DNA from: a virus | Length of the DNA stretch: 37,951 nt | IMG/VR virus record: IMGVR_UViG_3300036770_002692 | Coordinates: 1 to 37,951 of that record | Strand: one strand, 5' to 3' | Shown: positions 1-8,454 of the stretch, one piece after another | Layout of the letters: each line of letters opens with the position of its first letter | Position numbering within the stretch: the stretch's first letter is position 1 | Position numbers and translations under genes: made by a program | Notes under the pieces: generated by a model | Database searches by the model: none | Seen by the model: only the letters and a program-made list of their open reading frames with translations | What the model was told of the DNA's origin: nothing

Positions 1-178
1 CCTGGTCGTTCAGGGCTACGACGATGTCGCGCGTGGGCTGCAGGAAAAGCAGGGCACCGCGCTGCGCGAGGTCGTTTTCAATTTTCTTTTCGATCTGATT
101 TTCTGCAAAGTTGAGGCCCAACTTCGCGATTGCGGCGAAAAGGTCGCTAATCGCCTTGACTTTTTTCGGATTGCTCAT
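1..178 (-). CDS. Partial unknown protein, N-terminal 59 residues
   Basis: The reading frame starts with ATG at 176-178 and runs off the left edge. It overlaps the stop codon of the upstream holin-like gene as TAATG, the usual coupling in this operon. The visible part is Lys-rich and predicted helical, opening MSNPKKVKAISDLF, with an amphipathic Glu/Lys stretch in the middle and a Leu/Phe-rich stretch after it. I do not recognise a family. It lies last in the lysis end of the late operon. A second partial minus-strand gene enters at the right edge (37762-37950) and could be the other half if the molecule is circular, although the two halves are one base out of phase when simply joined. Confidence 0.6.
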   Translation of the reverse strand, partial: MSNPKKVKAISDLFAAIAKLGLNFAENQIEKKIENDLAQRGALLFLQPTRDIVVALNDQ

Positions 179-519
179 TACTTTCGAAATTTGGTTGTGA
201 AATAATTAATAATTAATTGTATGACTTCTTTCGGGTTGGCCGCGAACTGCTCCAGCACCCCGATCACCACGTCCAGCGCGCGCATCCCCAGGACGCCCAG
301 CATGAAGCCAATAGCCCTGTCCGGCAGCTTCCAGCCGGTCAGGTTCAGGATAGCCTCCGTGAGGTACTCTGCGGCGAAGGCCCCGCCGCACACAATGGCC
401 AGGGCTTCCCAGGCGTTGCGCCGCTTGTCGCCCAGTGCCCAAGAAAGCATCCCGCCGATAGCGCCGGAAATGAACACGGAGCCGCTATCTATCTGGCTCG
501 TTATCTCTGAAAGTTTCAT
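178..519 (-). CDS. Holin-like small membrane protein
   Basis: A 113-residue protein with three hydrophobic segments at about residues 14-30, 36-56 and 68-90, separated by short charged loops (DKRRN, GWKLPDR). The C-terminus is basic (TTKFRK). Size, three-helix topology and position directly after the M15 peptidase gene fit a holin, which would permeabilise the inner membrane so that the peptidase reaches the wall. This is inference from topology and context; no family motif was recognised. It overlaps the next upstream small membrane gene by 35 bases, and its TAA stop overlaps the following ATG. Some other phage membrane protein is possible. Confidence 0.55.
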   Translation of the reverse strand: MKLSEITSQIDSGSVFISGAIGGMLSWALGDKRRNAWEALAIVCGGAFAAEYLTEAILNLTGWKLPDRAIGFMLGVLGMRALDVVIGVLEQFAANPKEVIQLIINYFTTKFRK

Positions 520-616
520 CTTTTTTGCTCGAGCGTTTTGTAAAAAAATAGATAATAGATGAAATGCCGATAAGCATCAGCGACGTGAAAGATAATATGA
601 ACTCATACACGCTCAT
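485..616 (-). CDS. Small single-helix membrane protein (lysis cassette)
   Basis: A 43-residue product starting MSVYEFILSF. I chose the ATG at 614-616 because it overlaps the TGA of the M15 peptidase gene as ATGA; a longer in-frame version would run inside that gene. One transmembrane segment covers about residues 5-24, followed by a strongly charged tail rich in Lys, Asp, Glu and Arg. The position between endolysin and holin-like gene, and the layout of one helix plus a charged tail, fit an accessory lysis protein such as a small spanin-like or antiholin component. No homology-level recognition, so the role is inferred from context only. Confidence 0.5.
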   Translation of the reverse strand: MSVYEFILSFTSLMLIGISSIIYFFTKRSSKKDETFRDNEPDR

Positions 617-1068
617 TTCTTCGCCCTTTCGTTGTACCACCCCTGCACCCATGCCCATACCGTCGGGTTCGTATTGCCGTAGCGCCATATCGCCGCCGGC
701 CTGGCCGGGTCATCGTCCACATGGATAGCCTCCCGCATGATTCCAAAGCGCCGGAACCCCGCCTGCCAAAGTGCATCCAGGATCTTCTTCCAGGCTTCCA
801 GGTCAACGCCCAGCCGTGCATTGGCCGGGTGCAAGTCCATCGCGTAGCCCAGCTCATGTGCCGAACGTGAGGCAACCTCGTAGCCCTGGGCCTTCAGGCG
901 TGCCTTGTCTTTCGCCGTGCGAAAGGCGTGCGTGATGATGATGGGTGCCCCGTAGATTTCCCGCGCGCGCTCAAAGCGTATTACCGTGCCCAGTCGCATG
1001 TGCTGCCATGCCTCCGGGTCAGTCTTCGAGGCAATCTCTGTCAGGCTTGCGTACTTAATCTGTATCAT
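613..1068 (-). CDS. M15-type peptidase, probable endolysin
   Basis: A 151-residue protein with the zinc-site signature of the D-Ala-D-Ala carboxypeptidase / L-Ala-D-Glu endopeptidase group (peptidase M15, Hedgehog-DD fold): SAHELGYAMD gives His71 and Asp78, and AIHVDDD gives His116. The length is normal for a single-domain phage M15 enzyme. It would cleave peptide cross-links in the host wall at the end of infection. There is no signal peptide, which agrees with release through a holin, and a holin-like gene lies just downstream. It overlaps the upstream coiled-coil gene (1065-1068) and the downstream small membrane gene, so the three appear translationally coupled. Confidence 0.85.
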   Translation of the reverse strand: MIQIKYASLTEIASKTDPEAWQHMRLGTVIRFERAREIYGAPIIITHAFRTAKDKARLKAQGYEVASRSAHELGYAMDLHPANARLGVDLEAWKKILDALWQAGFRRFGIMREAIHVDDDPARPAAIWRYGNTNPTVWAWVQGWYNERAKK

Positions 1069-1268
1069 GTCGATGTTTTTACTTCGCGAAATTCATACGT
1101 TTTTTCATACGCCCGGATCGCCAGGGCCAGGGTGCGTATCTTTTCCTCCGTGCGCCGCAGCTCTGCCTCCGCGTTCTCGAAGGCTTCCCGGTGCTGCCGG
1201 ACGGCTGCCAGGTGTTTTTTCTGCTCTTCCTGCAACCCGTCAATGATGTTTTCTAAGTGTTTTTTCAT
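1065..1268 (-). CDS. Short coiled-coil protein
   Basis: A 67-residue protein from the ATG at 1266-1268 (MKKHLENIIDGLQ), which overlaps the stop of the upstream gene as TGATG. Almost the whole chain is charged heptad-like helix rich in Glu, Lys, Gln and Arg, so a coiled-coil dimer or trimer is likely. There is no transmembrane segment. It sits between the exported fibre-like genes and the lysis genes. It could be an accessory structural or lysis-related protein; no family recognised. Confidence 0.55.
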   Translation of the reverse strand: MKKHLENIIDGLQEEQKKHLAAVRQHREAFENAEAELRRTEEKIRTLALAIRAYEKTYEFREVKTST

Positions 1269-1918
1269 CAGTTGCCCAATATGCCGCCCCCGCCCGGCGT
1301 TGGTTCCGGCCTCCACGGCGTCCAGTTCACCGCCGTGCGCCTGATGAAAATAGCCCTATCCGCATCCGTCCATAGCCCCGGAGATAGCTGATAGAAATTC
1401 ATTGCGCCCGACGTGCCAAAGTTGACAATGCGCATCGTAGCGCTGACAAGGTACGCCGCCTTGGAGGTAGCCCCGCCCCATGCCGCCCTAAGCTTTCCGG
1501 CTGCATTGCGCGTGAACGTGATCGGGGTAGGGGAGGCGCCGGGTTGCTCCAGCTGCCATGTGTCCATCAGTAGGGTAGAATCGTATTGCTGTTGTACGTC
1601 GGTAAGCGGGCTTTTGCCGTAGGCTGCCTGAAAGCCTGCATCCTGCTGAATGATAGTAACCCAAAGCCTATCCGCCTTTAGCACCTCTGCCACCGACTGC
1701 GATAGCGCCGACGCCCGGCGCACGATTGCGCCCTCCGTGTAATCGCTAAATTGCTCGAGGTCGCCGCGAAGCGTTGAGCTTTCAACGTAGCTGCCGTTGG
1801 CCTGCGTCGTGCGCTCAACAAGATAGAATAAGTCGCCTACCTTGACCACGTAGGCCGTGTCGGTCTGGGCGAGGGCGAGGGCAGGCATAAGAAGAAGGAA
1901 AAAAAGTAAGTGTTTCAT
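1268..1918 (-). CDS. Exported protein of the fibre region, unknown
   Basis: A 216-residue protein with an obvious N-terminal signal peptide: two charged residues, a Leu/Phe-rich core and a cleavage site LALA before Gln, typical of Bacteroidota secreted proteins. The mature part is rich in Ser, Thr, Ala and aromatic residues and ends in a Pro/Gly-rich tail (PTPGGGG). No catalytic motif was seen. It lies directly after the beta-propeller gene and belongs to a run of fibre-region genes with export signals. It could be a tail-tip or fibre accessory protein, or a protein sent to the host envelope; sequence alone does not decide. Confidence 0.6.
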   Translation of the reverse strand: MKHLLFFLLLMPALALAQTDTAYVVKVGDLFYLVERTTQANGSYVESSTLRGDLEQFSDYTEGAIVRRASALSQSVAEVLKADRLWVTIIQQDAGFQAAYGKSPLTDVQQQYDSTLLMDTWQLEQPGASPTPITFTRNAAGKLRAAWGGATSKAAYLVSATMRIVNFGTSGAMNFYQLSPGLWTDADRAIFIRRTAVNWTPWRPEPTPGGGGILGN

Positions 1919-1930
1919 AGTATTAGAATT

Positions 1931-3190
1931 TTATAATTTGTTGAATAATCGAGAGAGGGGGAAATCGTCGTCAACCGTAAAAGATGTGAGAATTTCCAAA
2001 ATATTAGCGGCTTCTCTTGGAATTGCATATATCTTTCCATTCGGCGCAAGCACACCGCCGACGTATTTTGCGGAAACCGCCCCCACCGCGCTTCCGAACG
2101 TGGATACGGTATTGTTGGTTGGGTCAACCTCTAAAACGTTGGCAGCGCTAAATGGTATTCCATATATTTTTCCATTCGGAGCAAGTACACCGCCAAGATA
2201 TTTAACCGATATCGCCCCGACCGCGCTTCCGAATGTGGATACGGTATTGTTGGTTGGGTCAATTTCTAAAATATTAGCGGCATCAAGCGGCATCGCATAT
2301 ATTTTTCCATTTGGCGCAAGGACACCTCCGGCATATTTTGTAAGGGTAGTCCCGACCGCGCTTCCGAATGTGGATACGGTATTGTTGGTTGGGTCAATTA
2401 CAAGAACGTTTGGCGCATCAAGGGGAATTGCATATATCTTTCCATTCGGCGCAAGCACACCGCCGACGTATTTTGTTGCCACCGTTCCCACCGCGCTTCC
2501 GAATGTGGATACGGTATTGTTGGCGGGGTCAATCTCTACAACATTGGCAGCGCTGAAAGGTATTCCGTATATTTTTCCATTAGTTGCAAGTACGCCGCCA
2601 TAATACTTGTTTGCTACCGTCCCCACCGCGCTTCCGAATGTGGATACGGTATTGTTGGTTGGGTCAATTTCTAAAACGTTATCAATACTTTGCGGCATCG
2701 CATATATCTTTCCATTAGCAGCAAGAACACCTCCACCATATTTAATGGTCGTTGTCCCCACCGCGCTTCCGAATGTGGATACGGTATTGTTGGTTGGGTC
2801 AATTACAAGTACATTAGCTTCATTTCGCGGCATCGCATATATCTTTCCATTAGCAGCAAGTACACCGCCTTGATATTTTTGTGAATTTGCCCCGACCGCG
2901 CTTCCGAATGTAGATACGGTATTTGACTGCGTTGAATTAAGATTACTAATTTCAGTTAACGTGTTGTCAATATCTGTTGTGTCATATCCTATTTTGTCCC
3001 ACGCCGGAAAGCCTCCCGCCGCTAAAAAGCGGTACGAGTTAATGTATATCTGAGAAATCCCACGACGCGCCCCGCCAAAGAGCAAGGCAAGCACCAGCAG
3101 CACCGCGCCCGGCCAGCCCACGGATGAAAGCACCGGGGCATCGGTGAGCAGCAGCAGGGGCAGGGCGAAAAACACGCTATAATATTTCAT
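1931..3190 (-). CDS. Seven-repeat beta-propeller-like protein
   Basis: A 419-residue protein with hydrophobic N-terminal segments (about residues 3-15 and 28-45) that may serve as signal or anchor. From about residue 94 to 405 it consists of seven consecutive repeats of exactly 45 residues, each built on NTVSTFGSAVG, then KYxGGVLAxNGKIY, then a variable stretch and IDPTN. Seven short repeats with an NGKIY core strongly suggest a closed seven-bladed propeller. Differences between repeats concentrate after GSAVG and after the IYAMP/IYAIP segment, as expected for ligand-facing loops. The neighbours are fibre-like and glycosyltransferase genes, so a receptor- or glycan-binding role is plausible but inferred. 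Its codon pattern in the repeats is nearly identical from copy to copy. Confidence 0.7.
   Translation of the reverse strand: MKYYSVFFALPLLLLTDAPVLSSVGWPGAVLLVLALLFGGARRGISQIYINSYRFLAAGGFPAWDKIGYDTTDIDNTLTEISNLNSTQSNTVSTFGSAVGANSQKYQGGVLAANGKIYAMPRNEANVLVIDPTNNTVSTFGSAVGTTTIKYGGGVLAANGKIYAMPQSIDNVLEIDPTNNTVSTFGSAVGTVANKYYGGVLATNGKIYGIPFSAANVVEIDPANNTVSTFGSAVGTVATKYVGGVLAPNGKIYAIPLDAPNVLVIDPTNNTVSTFGSAVGTTLTKYAGGVLAPNGKIYAMPLDAANILEIDPTNNTVSTFGSAVGAISVKYLGGVLAPNGKIYGIPFSAANVLEVDPTNNTVSTFGSAVGAVSAKYVGGVLAPNGKIYAIPREAANILEILTSFTVDDDFPLSRLFNKL
2086..2905 (-). repeat. Seven 135-base tandem repeats inside the propeller gene
   Basis: The plus-strand motif ccgcgcttcc begins at 2086, 2221, 2356, 2491, 2626, 2761 and 2896, always 135 bases apart. 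Each is followed by a nearly identical stretch encoding NNTVSTFG. Conservation of silent positions in the core points to recent duplication or continuing gene conversion. The remainder of each unit is more divergent. Confidence 0.9.
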
Positions 3191-4020
3191 GCTTCAATAT
3201 TTTCTTCGATTAGATAATCCGGCTTCGGCATCCGGTCGCTCCAGCGCTTATCAATGTAATGCTTATCGCGGTAGGTAAGTGGCCTGCCGATGGGAATACA
3301 GGTGTTGTAATCCTCCAGCACAACGTCCGGGTGCGCCGTGTAATTGCCCGTAGCTAAGTCCATGTGCAGGCATTGCACGTCGGTCGTAATTAACACGCGA
3401 AAACCATTGCGGTATAGGCGTGTCAAGAAAAAGTCATCTTCCCCGACAAATCGTATTTTTTCATTGCCCGGAAAAACGCAGGTAAATGGCGTATCCGGTT
3501 CATTTTCCTGCATCTTTTTCAGGATCGCCGTTGGTATGAGCATCACATCCAGCCCGCAAAGCAGTGGGTTTTCAATCATTTTTCCCGGCGTTGCATCCGC
3601 AAGGCATTGGCGGTTTTCCTCATCGCGTATCATTATCATCGGCCCTCCGCACTTGAAGTAATACACCCCGCTAATCACCGCGTCCGGGTTGGCTTTTGCG
3701 AGGCGGTGCAATTCCTGAAACGCATAGAAGGGTAGTATTGTATCTTCGCCAATGAAAAAAGCGTACTTCGCCCCGCGCTCCACGGCTGCCTCAAGCAGCA
3801 TATTTCGCGCCACGTCCACAGGTTGCCCGCTTACCTGAAGGAAGGTATGCGAGTAGTTTTCAAGTGCCAGCGGGAAAGTTCCGCCGTATTGCGCCGCAAA
3901 GTCCTGCGCCGGAGTTTCGCTTGCATCGCGCCGGGGTTGGCAGATTGCGAAATACGGCTTTGCCTTAGATTGATTTTGGATAGTGCTTAACACATCATAG
4001 ATTTTTTCTTCGCTGTACAT
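3187..4020 (-). CDS. Glycosyltransferase, GT-A fold (GT2-like)
   Basis: A 277-residue protein of GT-A type. Residues 22-35 form the first beta strand region (KPYFAICQPRRD); FFIGEDT at about 89-94 takes the place of the metal-binding DxD motif; FVGEDDFF at about 191-198 followed by His219 matches the acceptor/ED region of this superfamily. It would transfer a sugar from a nucleotide donor in the cytoplasm. It lies inside the tail-fibre block, between a fibre-like gene and the propeller gene, which suggests decoration of virion fibres or of host surface glycan. Its last four bases overlap the next gene as ATGA. Confidence 0.7.
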   Translation of the reverse strand: MYSEEKIYDVLSTIQNQSKAKPYFAICQPRRDASETPAQDFAAQYGGTFPLALENYSHTFLQVSGQPVDVARNMLLEAAVERGAKYAFFIGEDTILPFYAFQELHRLAKANPDAVISGVYYFKCGGPMIMIRDEENRQCLADATPGKMIENPLLCGLDVMLIPTAILKKMQENEPDTPFTCVFPGNEKIRFVGEDDFFLTRLYRNGFRVLITTDVQCLHMDLATGNYTAHPDVVLEDYNTCIPIGRPLTYRDKHYIDKRWSDRMPKPDYLIEENIEA

Positions 4021-4045
4021 AATACTGTTGCTTTTCGTTAATAAA

Positions 4046-5029
4046 TTAATTTTTGCGATATAGGATGGTTACTTTTAAGCCTTTACCCGCCGCCGTGCTG
4101 CCTATCTGGTCAATATCAATAGTCATCTCCGCATCATCGGCAATTGCGCTATCCGTAATACCCGCCGCCGTGGCCGCTGTTACGCTTGTCTTTTCTGATG
4201 CGTCAATGGTTAGTTTGTTGGTGGTCATTATTGTACTGCCGCCCTCGTTAATATCAACGATAATCGTGCTGCCTGTCGGTGCCGTGTTCACATTCGCCCG
4301 CAGCCCCAGTATCGTAAACGCAAAAGGCGCCCTGAAAGTAACCTTTGCCGTCCCGGTGGTCAGGTTGGTTGTCTCATCGCTGCACGCGATAATCATGGCC
4401 ATCGTATCACTCACCGCCGCCGTGAGCCTGCCGTCCTGATCTACCGTGATACGCGGATTCACGTAGCTTCCCGCCGTTACCGCCGTCGTGTCGAGCTCCA
4501 GTGCGCCGACGCTGTTGGCCGCGTGCTTCGCCTTGGTGATTGCGCCATTAAGTACCTTTGCCGTCGTGATAGCGTTATCCGCAATATCCGACGTCTGCAC
4601 CGCTAATGCCGCTATTTTCGCACTATCCACAGCGCTATCCGCTATTTTCGCCGTTGTTACCGCGCCCGCTGCGATTTTCCCCGCGCTTACTGCATTGTCT
4701 GCCAGGTCGCTTGTTTGCACCGCGCCCGCTGCGATCTTGGTAGAATCAATCACGCCCGCGTCAATGCTCCAGGACGTCGCCGAATTGACGGTAATATCGC
4801 CTTTGTCCCCGGTCGTTACGCCCGCGCCGTTCTTGGTTACGATGTATGCCGCCAGGCTATCCATGCGCGACTTTTTCCAGGCAGCGCCCTGAATGTAGTA
4901 CATTTTCACGCTATCTACCAGCGTGCCCGCCGTGATTTCTGCGTCGGTAAGGACGTTTACCGTGTCCTTCGCCGTTTGCGCCGAGGCGAGGGCCGGGAGG
5001 AGGAGGAAAAAGAAAAGTATTTTTTTCAT
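4046..5029 (-). CDS. Tail-fibre-like protein with signal peptide
   Basis: A 327-residue protein. It opens with a clear signal peptide (MKKILFFFLLLPALASAQ). Residues of about 95-180 carry repeated short units of the type AVxxxKIAAGAVxTxxIADxA, the pattern found in trimeric phage fibre shafts that fold as intertwined beta structures. The C-terminal third is Thr/Val/Ile-rich and ends TILYRKN, probably a globular tip. It follows the very large fibre gene by five bases and is probably co-translated with it. An export signal on a fibre-like protein is unusual, because virion proteins normally assemble in the cytoplasm. Confidence 0.7.
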   Translation of the reverse strand: MKKILFFFLLLPALASAQTAKDTVNVLTDAEITAGTLVDSVKMYYIQGAAWKKSRMDSLAAYIVTKNGAGVTTGDKGDITVNSATSWSIDAGVIDSTKIAAGAVQTSDLADNAVSAGKIAAGAVTTAKIADSAVDSAKIAALAVQTSDIADNAITTAKVLNGAITKAKHAANSVGALELDTTAVTAGSYVNPRITVDQDGRLTAAVSDTMAMIIACSDETTNLTTGTAKVTFRAPFAFTILGLRANVNTAPTGSTIIVDINEGGSTIMTTNKLTIDASEKTSVTAATAAGITDSAIADDAEMTIDIDQIGSTAAGKGLKVTILYRKN

Positions 5030-5034
5030 TGTAC

Positions 5035-8000
5035 CTAATATTTATGAATTATTACCTTAAACAATCCGATTGCCGGGTCAGCGGCTGCAAAACCGATGTT
5101 TGTTGCCCTTATTACTACGGTATCTGCCGCCGAAACATAAGCCGTGAATATTACATTTACATTGGTTGTTGATGAATTAGGGATGCCCAAAGTTACCGGA
5201 TCACTAAGCGCAGCGCCAGCGACGGTTATACTTAATGCCTCGGTGCTTCGTATATCTACGCTTGGAAAATCAAGCGAATCCGATGCAACAAGTATTTTCT
5301 GTTTAAGCTCTCCGGCAACCATTTCTAAGCCCGTCCCGATTTCAACGATGTCTAAGTCTCCGTCTGCATCCGCGCCGACAATGCGGGTAGCCGTGTCTGT
5401 TGTAAGATCGGTTATTCTGACTTCGCCGTCAATGTGCAAGGTACGATTAGCAGTCGTTACCGCGTTTGGCCCGATGCCTACATTACCATTGCCAAAAATC
5501 GTCATTTTGGTAGTAGGCGTCCTATCGGTGGTGCCTGATGAACCGCTCGTTGCGGTAGATAATTCTATTTTTGAAGAACCGCTTCCAGTAGCTTGACCTG
5601 ATACAAGTAGAAGATTTCCGCCGTCTTTATCGGTAGATGAAAGCGTCGAACCGCCAGCCTGAACGACTAAAGTATTGCCTGCCGTATTGCTTGTAGTGTG
5701 CCTTTCAAGTGATATTGTTCTTATTGCATTGCCATTAAAAGAAAACGAATAGTTAGGCGTTGCGGTGCCTATCCCAATATTTGTTCCGTTATCAAAAATT
5801 AGACTATTGCCAATCGTGTTTGAACTTGTGAATTTTGAAACATAATTCAACGTTCCTGACCCACCTACTTTAGCGTCTATCCTATTGGATAGCGAAGTCG
5901 TGTCAACCCCGCCCGCGCTTAGCGTGTCATTGCTCATCGTTAGCCCGGTGCCCAGGGTTACGCCGTGAAATACGCCGTTGGTATCCGCGCCGACAAGCTG
6001 CGACGGGTTCACGCCTGCGTCCAGGTCGGTTACCCGCATTTCGCCAGCCACATGGAAGTCCCGCGTGGGGGAGGCAACCTTGACGCCTACGCGCCCGTTG
6101 ACAGGGATTGCCGTGCCCGTGCTGTCCATGTTAACGCCAAATAGCAAGTTTCCAATGCTTAATTGATTGCTTGAATCGTTTACAGGAACAGCTATTGCAT
6201 ACCCTATCGTTACGTTTCGATCTCCTATTCCATTATTGACTCCAGATTGATTTCCGATCGCTATATTTTCGCGCCCTGTAGTCAGATTAAAATTGGTACC
6301 GTAACCAATAGAAACGTTATTACTTGCAGTGGTCATGTTATAGCCAGAAAAACCACCTACGTTTACATTGCCGCCGGATGTTAAGCCGTTCATCTTCATG
6401 CCTGTTTCATACCCGATATTGACGTTATACACGCCATTTTTAGACCTGAAAAAAGTTGATGAACCGCCAATATTGATATTACCCAAACCATCCCGCGCAC
6501 CGCCTCCCCAAATGAAATTCCGATTGGTCGGGTCAACAAAAAACGTCGTATCAAACTGCAAGCCCGTCGCCTGGGTGCTATACGGCACCCGCCCAGCCCC
6601 GCCGAACGTCGTTAGCCCGGTGCCGCCGTTGGTTACGGGTATAGTATCGCGTCGGTCAAAATATGGCAAAAGCATAGAAAGTGTATCTCCTGCAAAAATC
6701 CCAGCCGTTGCGCTTGCTTTCCAATAGCCTAAAGAAGCATCATATCTTATAACGCTATTATTTACACGCCCGGATGTGTCCACGTCGTGCAAGTCCCGTA
6801 GGTAGCTGCCTGGGTCAATGCGGACGGCCAGGGTGCCGTTTGTGGCCTTGTGAACCACAAAGGCGATGGGCAATTTTAGATTTGACCCTGTTGGCTCTGT
6901 TTCTTTAAGCCCGCCGGGTATGAAATCGTCCGCGTACAATACCGCCCCTTCCGTATATGCGTTCGTGTTAATTTTCCTGATTTTACCCTGCCACATCACA
7001 TACCCATCATCCCCCGGCGCAATGTCGTGCGCCGCAATGCCCAGCAGGTACATTGCGTCAATGCTACCGTCCGCGATCATGTGCTTCACCTTGATACGCC
7101 CGCTATTGCCCAGGGTGCCCGTTGCTCGTACTACCGTGCCCTTTGTGAGTGTTACGCTTGTGTCGTTGCGCACATACCAATGCCCCGGTAAAATGGGTAT
7201 TTCCACCCCGCCGTTGGCACCGTACACCAAGCTGCCCTTATCATAATTGTATTGCAGCTCCAAGCTATCCGGATCGCTTTCATTGTTGTTGAAGGTAATG
7301 CTATCTACGGGCATAGAAAAGCCCGCCGCCGCAATGCTATCCCGCGTTGCCTGATCTAAGTTAGTCCATTGCACTGCGTTTTCGTCAATCGTCCAAGTGT
7401 CTCCCGAAACGATAATATCCGCCTTATCGCCGTCCGTTACGCCGACTTTGAACGTTACGGTTGTGTCGTTAATGGTGAGCGTTACGTCGTTACTTACGAA
7501 CTCCTCCGTTACGGCCAGGATCGCGTTGCCGTCCCAAGGCAGGCGCACCGTGCTAATTGCATCCACCACACTATAGGCCCTGCCGACGCCCGTTACCTGT
7601 TGCACGACTACATTCGTTGCGCTCGTAATCGTCAATATATCCCCCGCCTCGTTTGCGCTCATATCCATTGCGCCGCCGCCTTGTATCAGGATGTTTTTCC
7701 CGTTGACGTTTAGATATACGGCGTTCTTAATGCCGCCGCCGCTTGCTACATAGCCCACAACGCTATTGCCGTCCCAAGGTAGCTCCAGGGCGTTGATCGT
7801 GTTTACAATCACATACGCCGTATCTACCGACGTTGCGTCTGTTACGCTTATCGTCGTTAGCGTGTCCACCGTGCCGGATTGCAGCATATCCGGCGTAACG
7901 TAGCCCGACGGTATAATTACACTAATTGTTATCTGCCCATCCTCGCCTTGCGCTGTCTCCGTTACTACCGCTAAGCCCGTGCCCGTAACCGTTACGCCAT

Positions 8001-8454
8001 GCTGTACGGTCGTTACGGTAACGATGCCCACAACGGTATTATTGACGCCTGGCAGCTGCAGCGTACTAAGCCCGTCCACCACCACCACCGCGCTGCTAAT
8101 CTCCGTGTCCGTGTCGCTTAGGTATAGTACCGCGCTCGAAGGCCCATCCGCCCCAACGCCCAGCTTCTGCACCCGGCCCTGCACGGGCTGCCAGCCGCCG
8201 TTAGTCTTGATGTAGCGGTATAGCTTATCGTTGATTGTATCCTGAAGATAGAACGCGTTATTGATGTTGGCCGGCTTGATCGCGGTCGTATCGCTAAGCC
8301 TGCCCCGGTATACCAAGCCGTCCCCGGTGGTCTGAAAGCCCAGGCGTTGCTTGTTCCCGGTAGCAGGGTACTGCCCGAAGGCAGCCCCTGCGGTGAGAGA
8401 GATCAACAGTATATTTGCGATTAGCCTATTGAATGACCGTGAAAAGTATTTCAT
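5035..8454 (-). CDS. Large tail fibre / receptor-binding protein
   Basis: About 1,139 residues from the ATG at 8452-8454. I preferred this start because it begins a good signal peptide (MKYFSRSFNRLIANILL, ending AAFGQ) and shortens the overlap with the upstream gene to 29 bases. The N-terminal half has repeated Val/Thr-rich beta units; a middle segment (YVRNDTSVTLTKGTVVRATG, then KVKHMIADGSIDAMYLLGIA) resembles a domain widespread in phage fibres. Later units of the type NVNIGYETG, NVSIGYGTN, NIAIGNQSG and NVTIGYAIA resemble the left-handed roll repeats of trimeric adhesins. The C-terminus has paired units built on GNVGIGPNA and GEVRITDL. Probable host-recognition fibre; the exact receptor is unknown. 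Confidence 0.75.
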   Translation of the reverse strand: MKYFSRSFNRLIANILLISLTAGAAFGQYPATGNKQRLGFQTTGDGLVYRGRLSDTTAIKPANINNAFYLQDTINDKLYRYIKTNGGWQPVQGRVQKLGVGADGPSSAVLYLSDTDTEISSAVVVVDGLSTLQLPGVNNTVVGIVTVTTVQHGVTVTGTGLAVVTETAQGEDGQITISVIIPSGYVTPDMLQSGTVDTLTTISVTDATSVDTAYVIVNTINALELPWDGNSVVGYVASGGGIKNAVYLNVNGKNILIQGGGAMDMSANEAGDILTITSATNVVVQQVTGVGRAYSVVDAISTVRLPWDGNAILAVTEEFVSNDVTLTINDTTVTFKVGVTDGDKADIIVSGDTWTIDENAVQWTNLDQATRDSIAAAGFSMPVDSITFNNNESDPDSLELQYNYDKGSLVYGANGGVEIPILPGHWYVRNDTSVTLTKGTVVRATGTLGNSGRIKVKHMIADGSIDAMYLLGIAAHDIAPGDDGYVMWQGKIRKINTNAYTEGAVLYADDFIPGGLKETEPTGSNLKLPIAFVVHKATNGTLAVRIDPGSYLRDLHDVDTSGRVNNSVIRYDASLGYWKASATAGIFAGDTLSMLLPYFDRRDTIPVTNGGTGLTTFGGAGRVPYSTQATGLQFDTTFFVDPTNRNFIWGGGARDGLGNINIGGSSTFFRSKNGVYNVNIGYETGMKMNGLTSGGNVNVGGFSGYNMTTASNNVSIGYGTNFNLTTGRENIAIGNQSGVNNGIGDRNVTIGYAIAVPVNDSSNQLSIGNLLFGVNMDSTGTAIPVNGRVGVKVASPTRDFHVAGEMRVTDLDAGVNPSQLVGADTNGVFHGVTLGTGLTMSNDTLSAGGVDTTSLSNRIDAKVGGSGTLNYVSKFTSSNTIGNSLIFDNGTNIGIGTATPNYSFSFNGNAIRTISLERHTTSNTAGNTLVVQAGGSTLSSTDKDGGNLLLVSGQATGSGSSKIELSTATSGSSGTTDRTPTTKMTIFGNGNVGIGPNAVTTANRTLHIDGEVRITDLTTDTATRIVGADADGDLDIVEIGTGLEMVAGELKQKILVASDSLDFPSVDIRSTEALSITVAGAALSDPVTLGIPNSSTTNVNVIFTAYVSAADTVVIRATNIGFAAADPAIGLFKVIIHKY

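Noticed and set aside
1857-2873. Long plus-strand open frames over the propeller gene
   Set aside because: They repeat with the same 135-base period because they are the antisense of the minus-strand repeats; the minus frame is complete, has a plausible fold and lies in the operon.
2086-2905. CRISPR-like array
   Set aside because: The unit is 135 bases and divisible by three, the reading frame stays open through all copies, and there are no spacers of uniform size or cas genes.
1931-3190. Diversity-generating retroelement target
   Set aside because: No reverse transcriptase gene and no template repeat with adenine-directed changes were found; variation is between repeats in one gene.
4053-4892. 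Plus-strand open frames under the smaller fibre gene
   Set aside because: Hydrophobic Ala/Val/Ser-rich antisense of the fibre repeats; no start context or neighbours on that strand.
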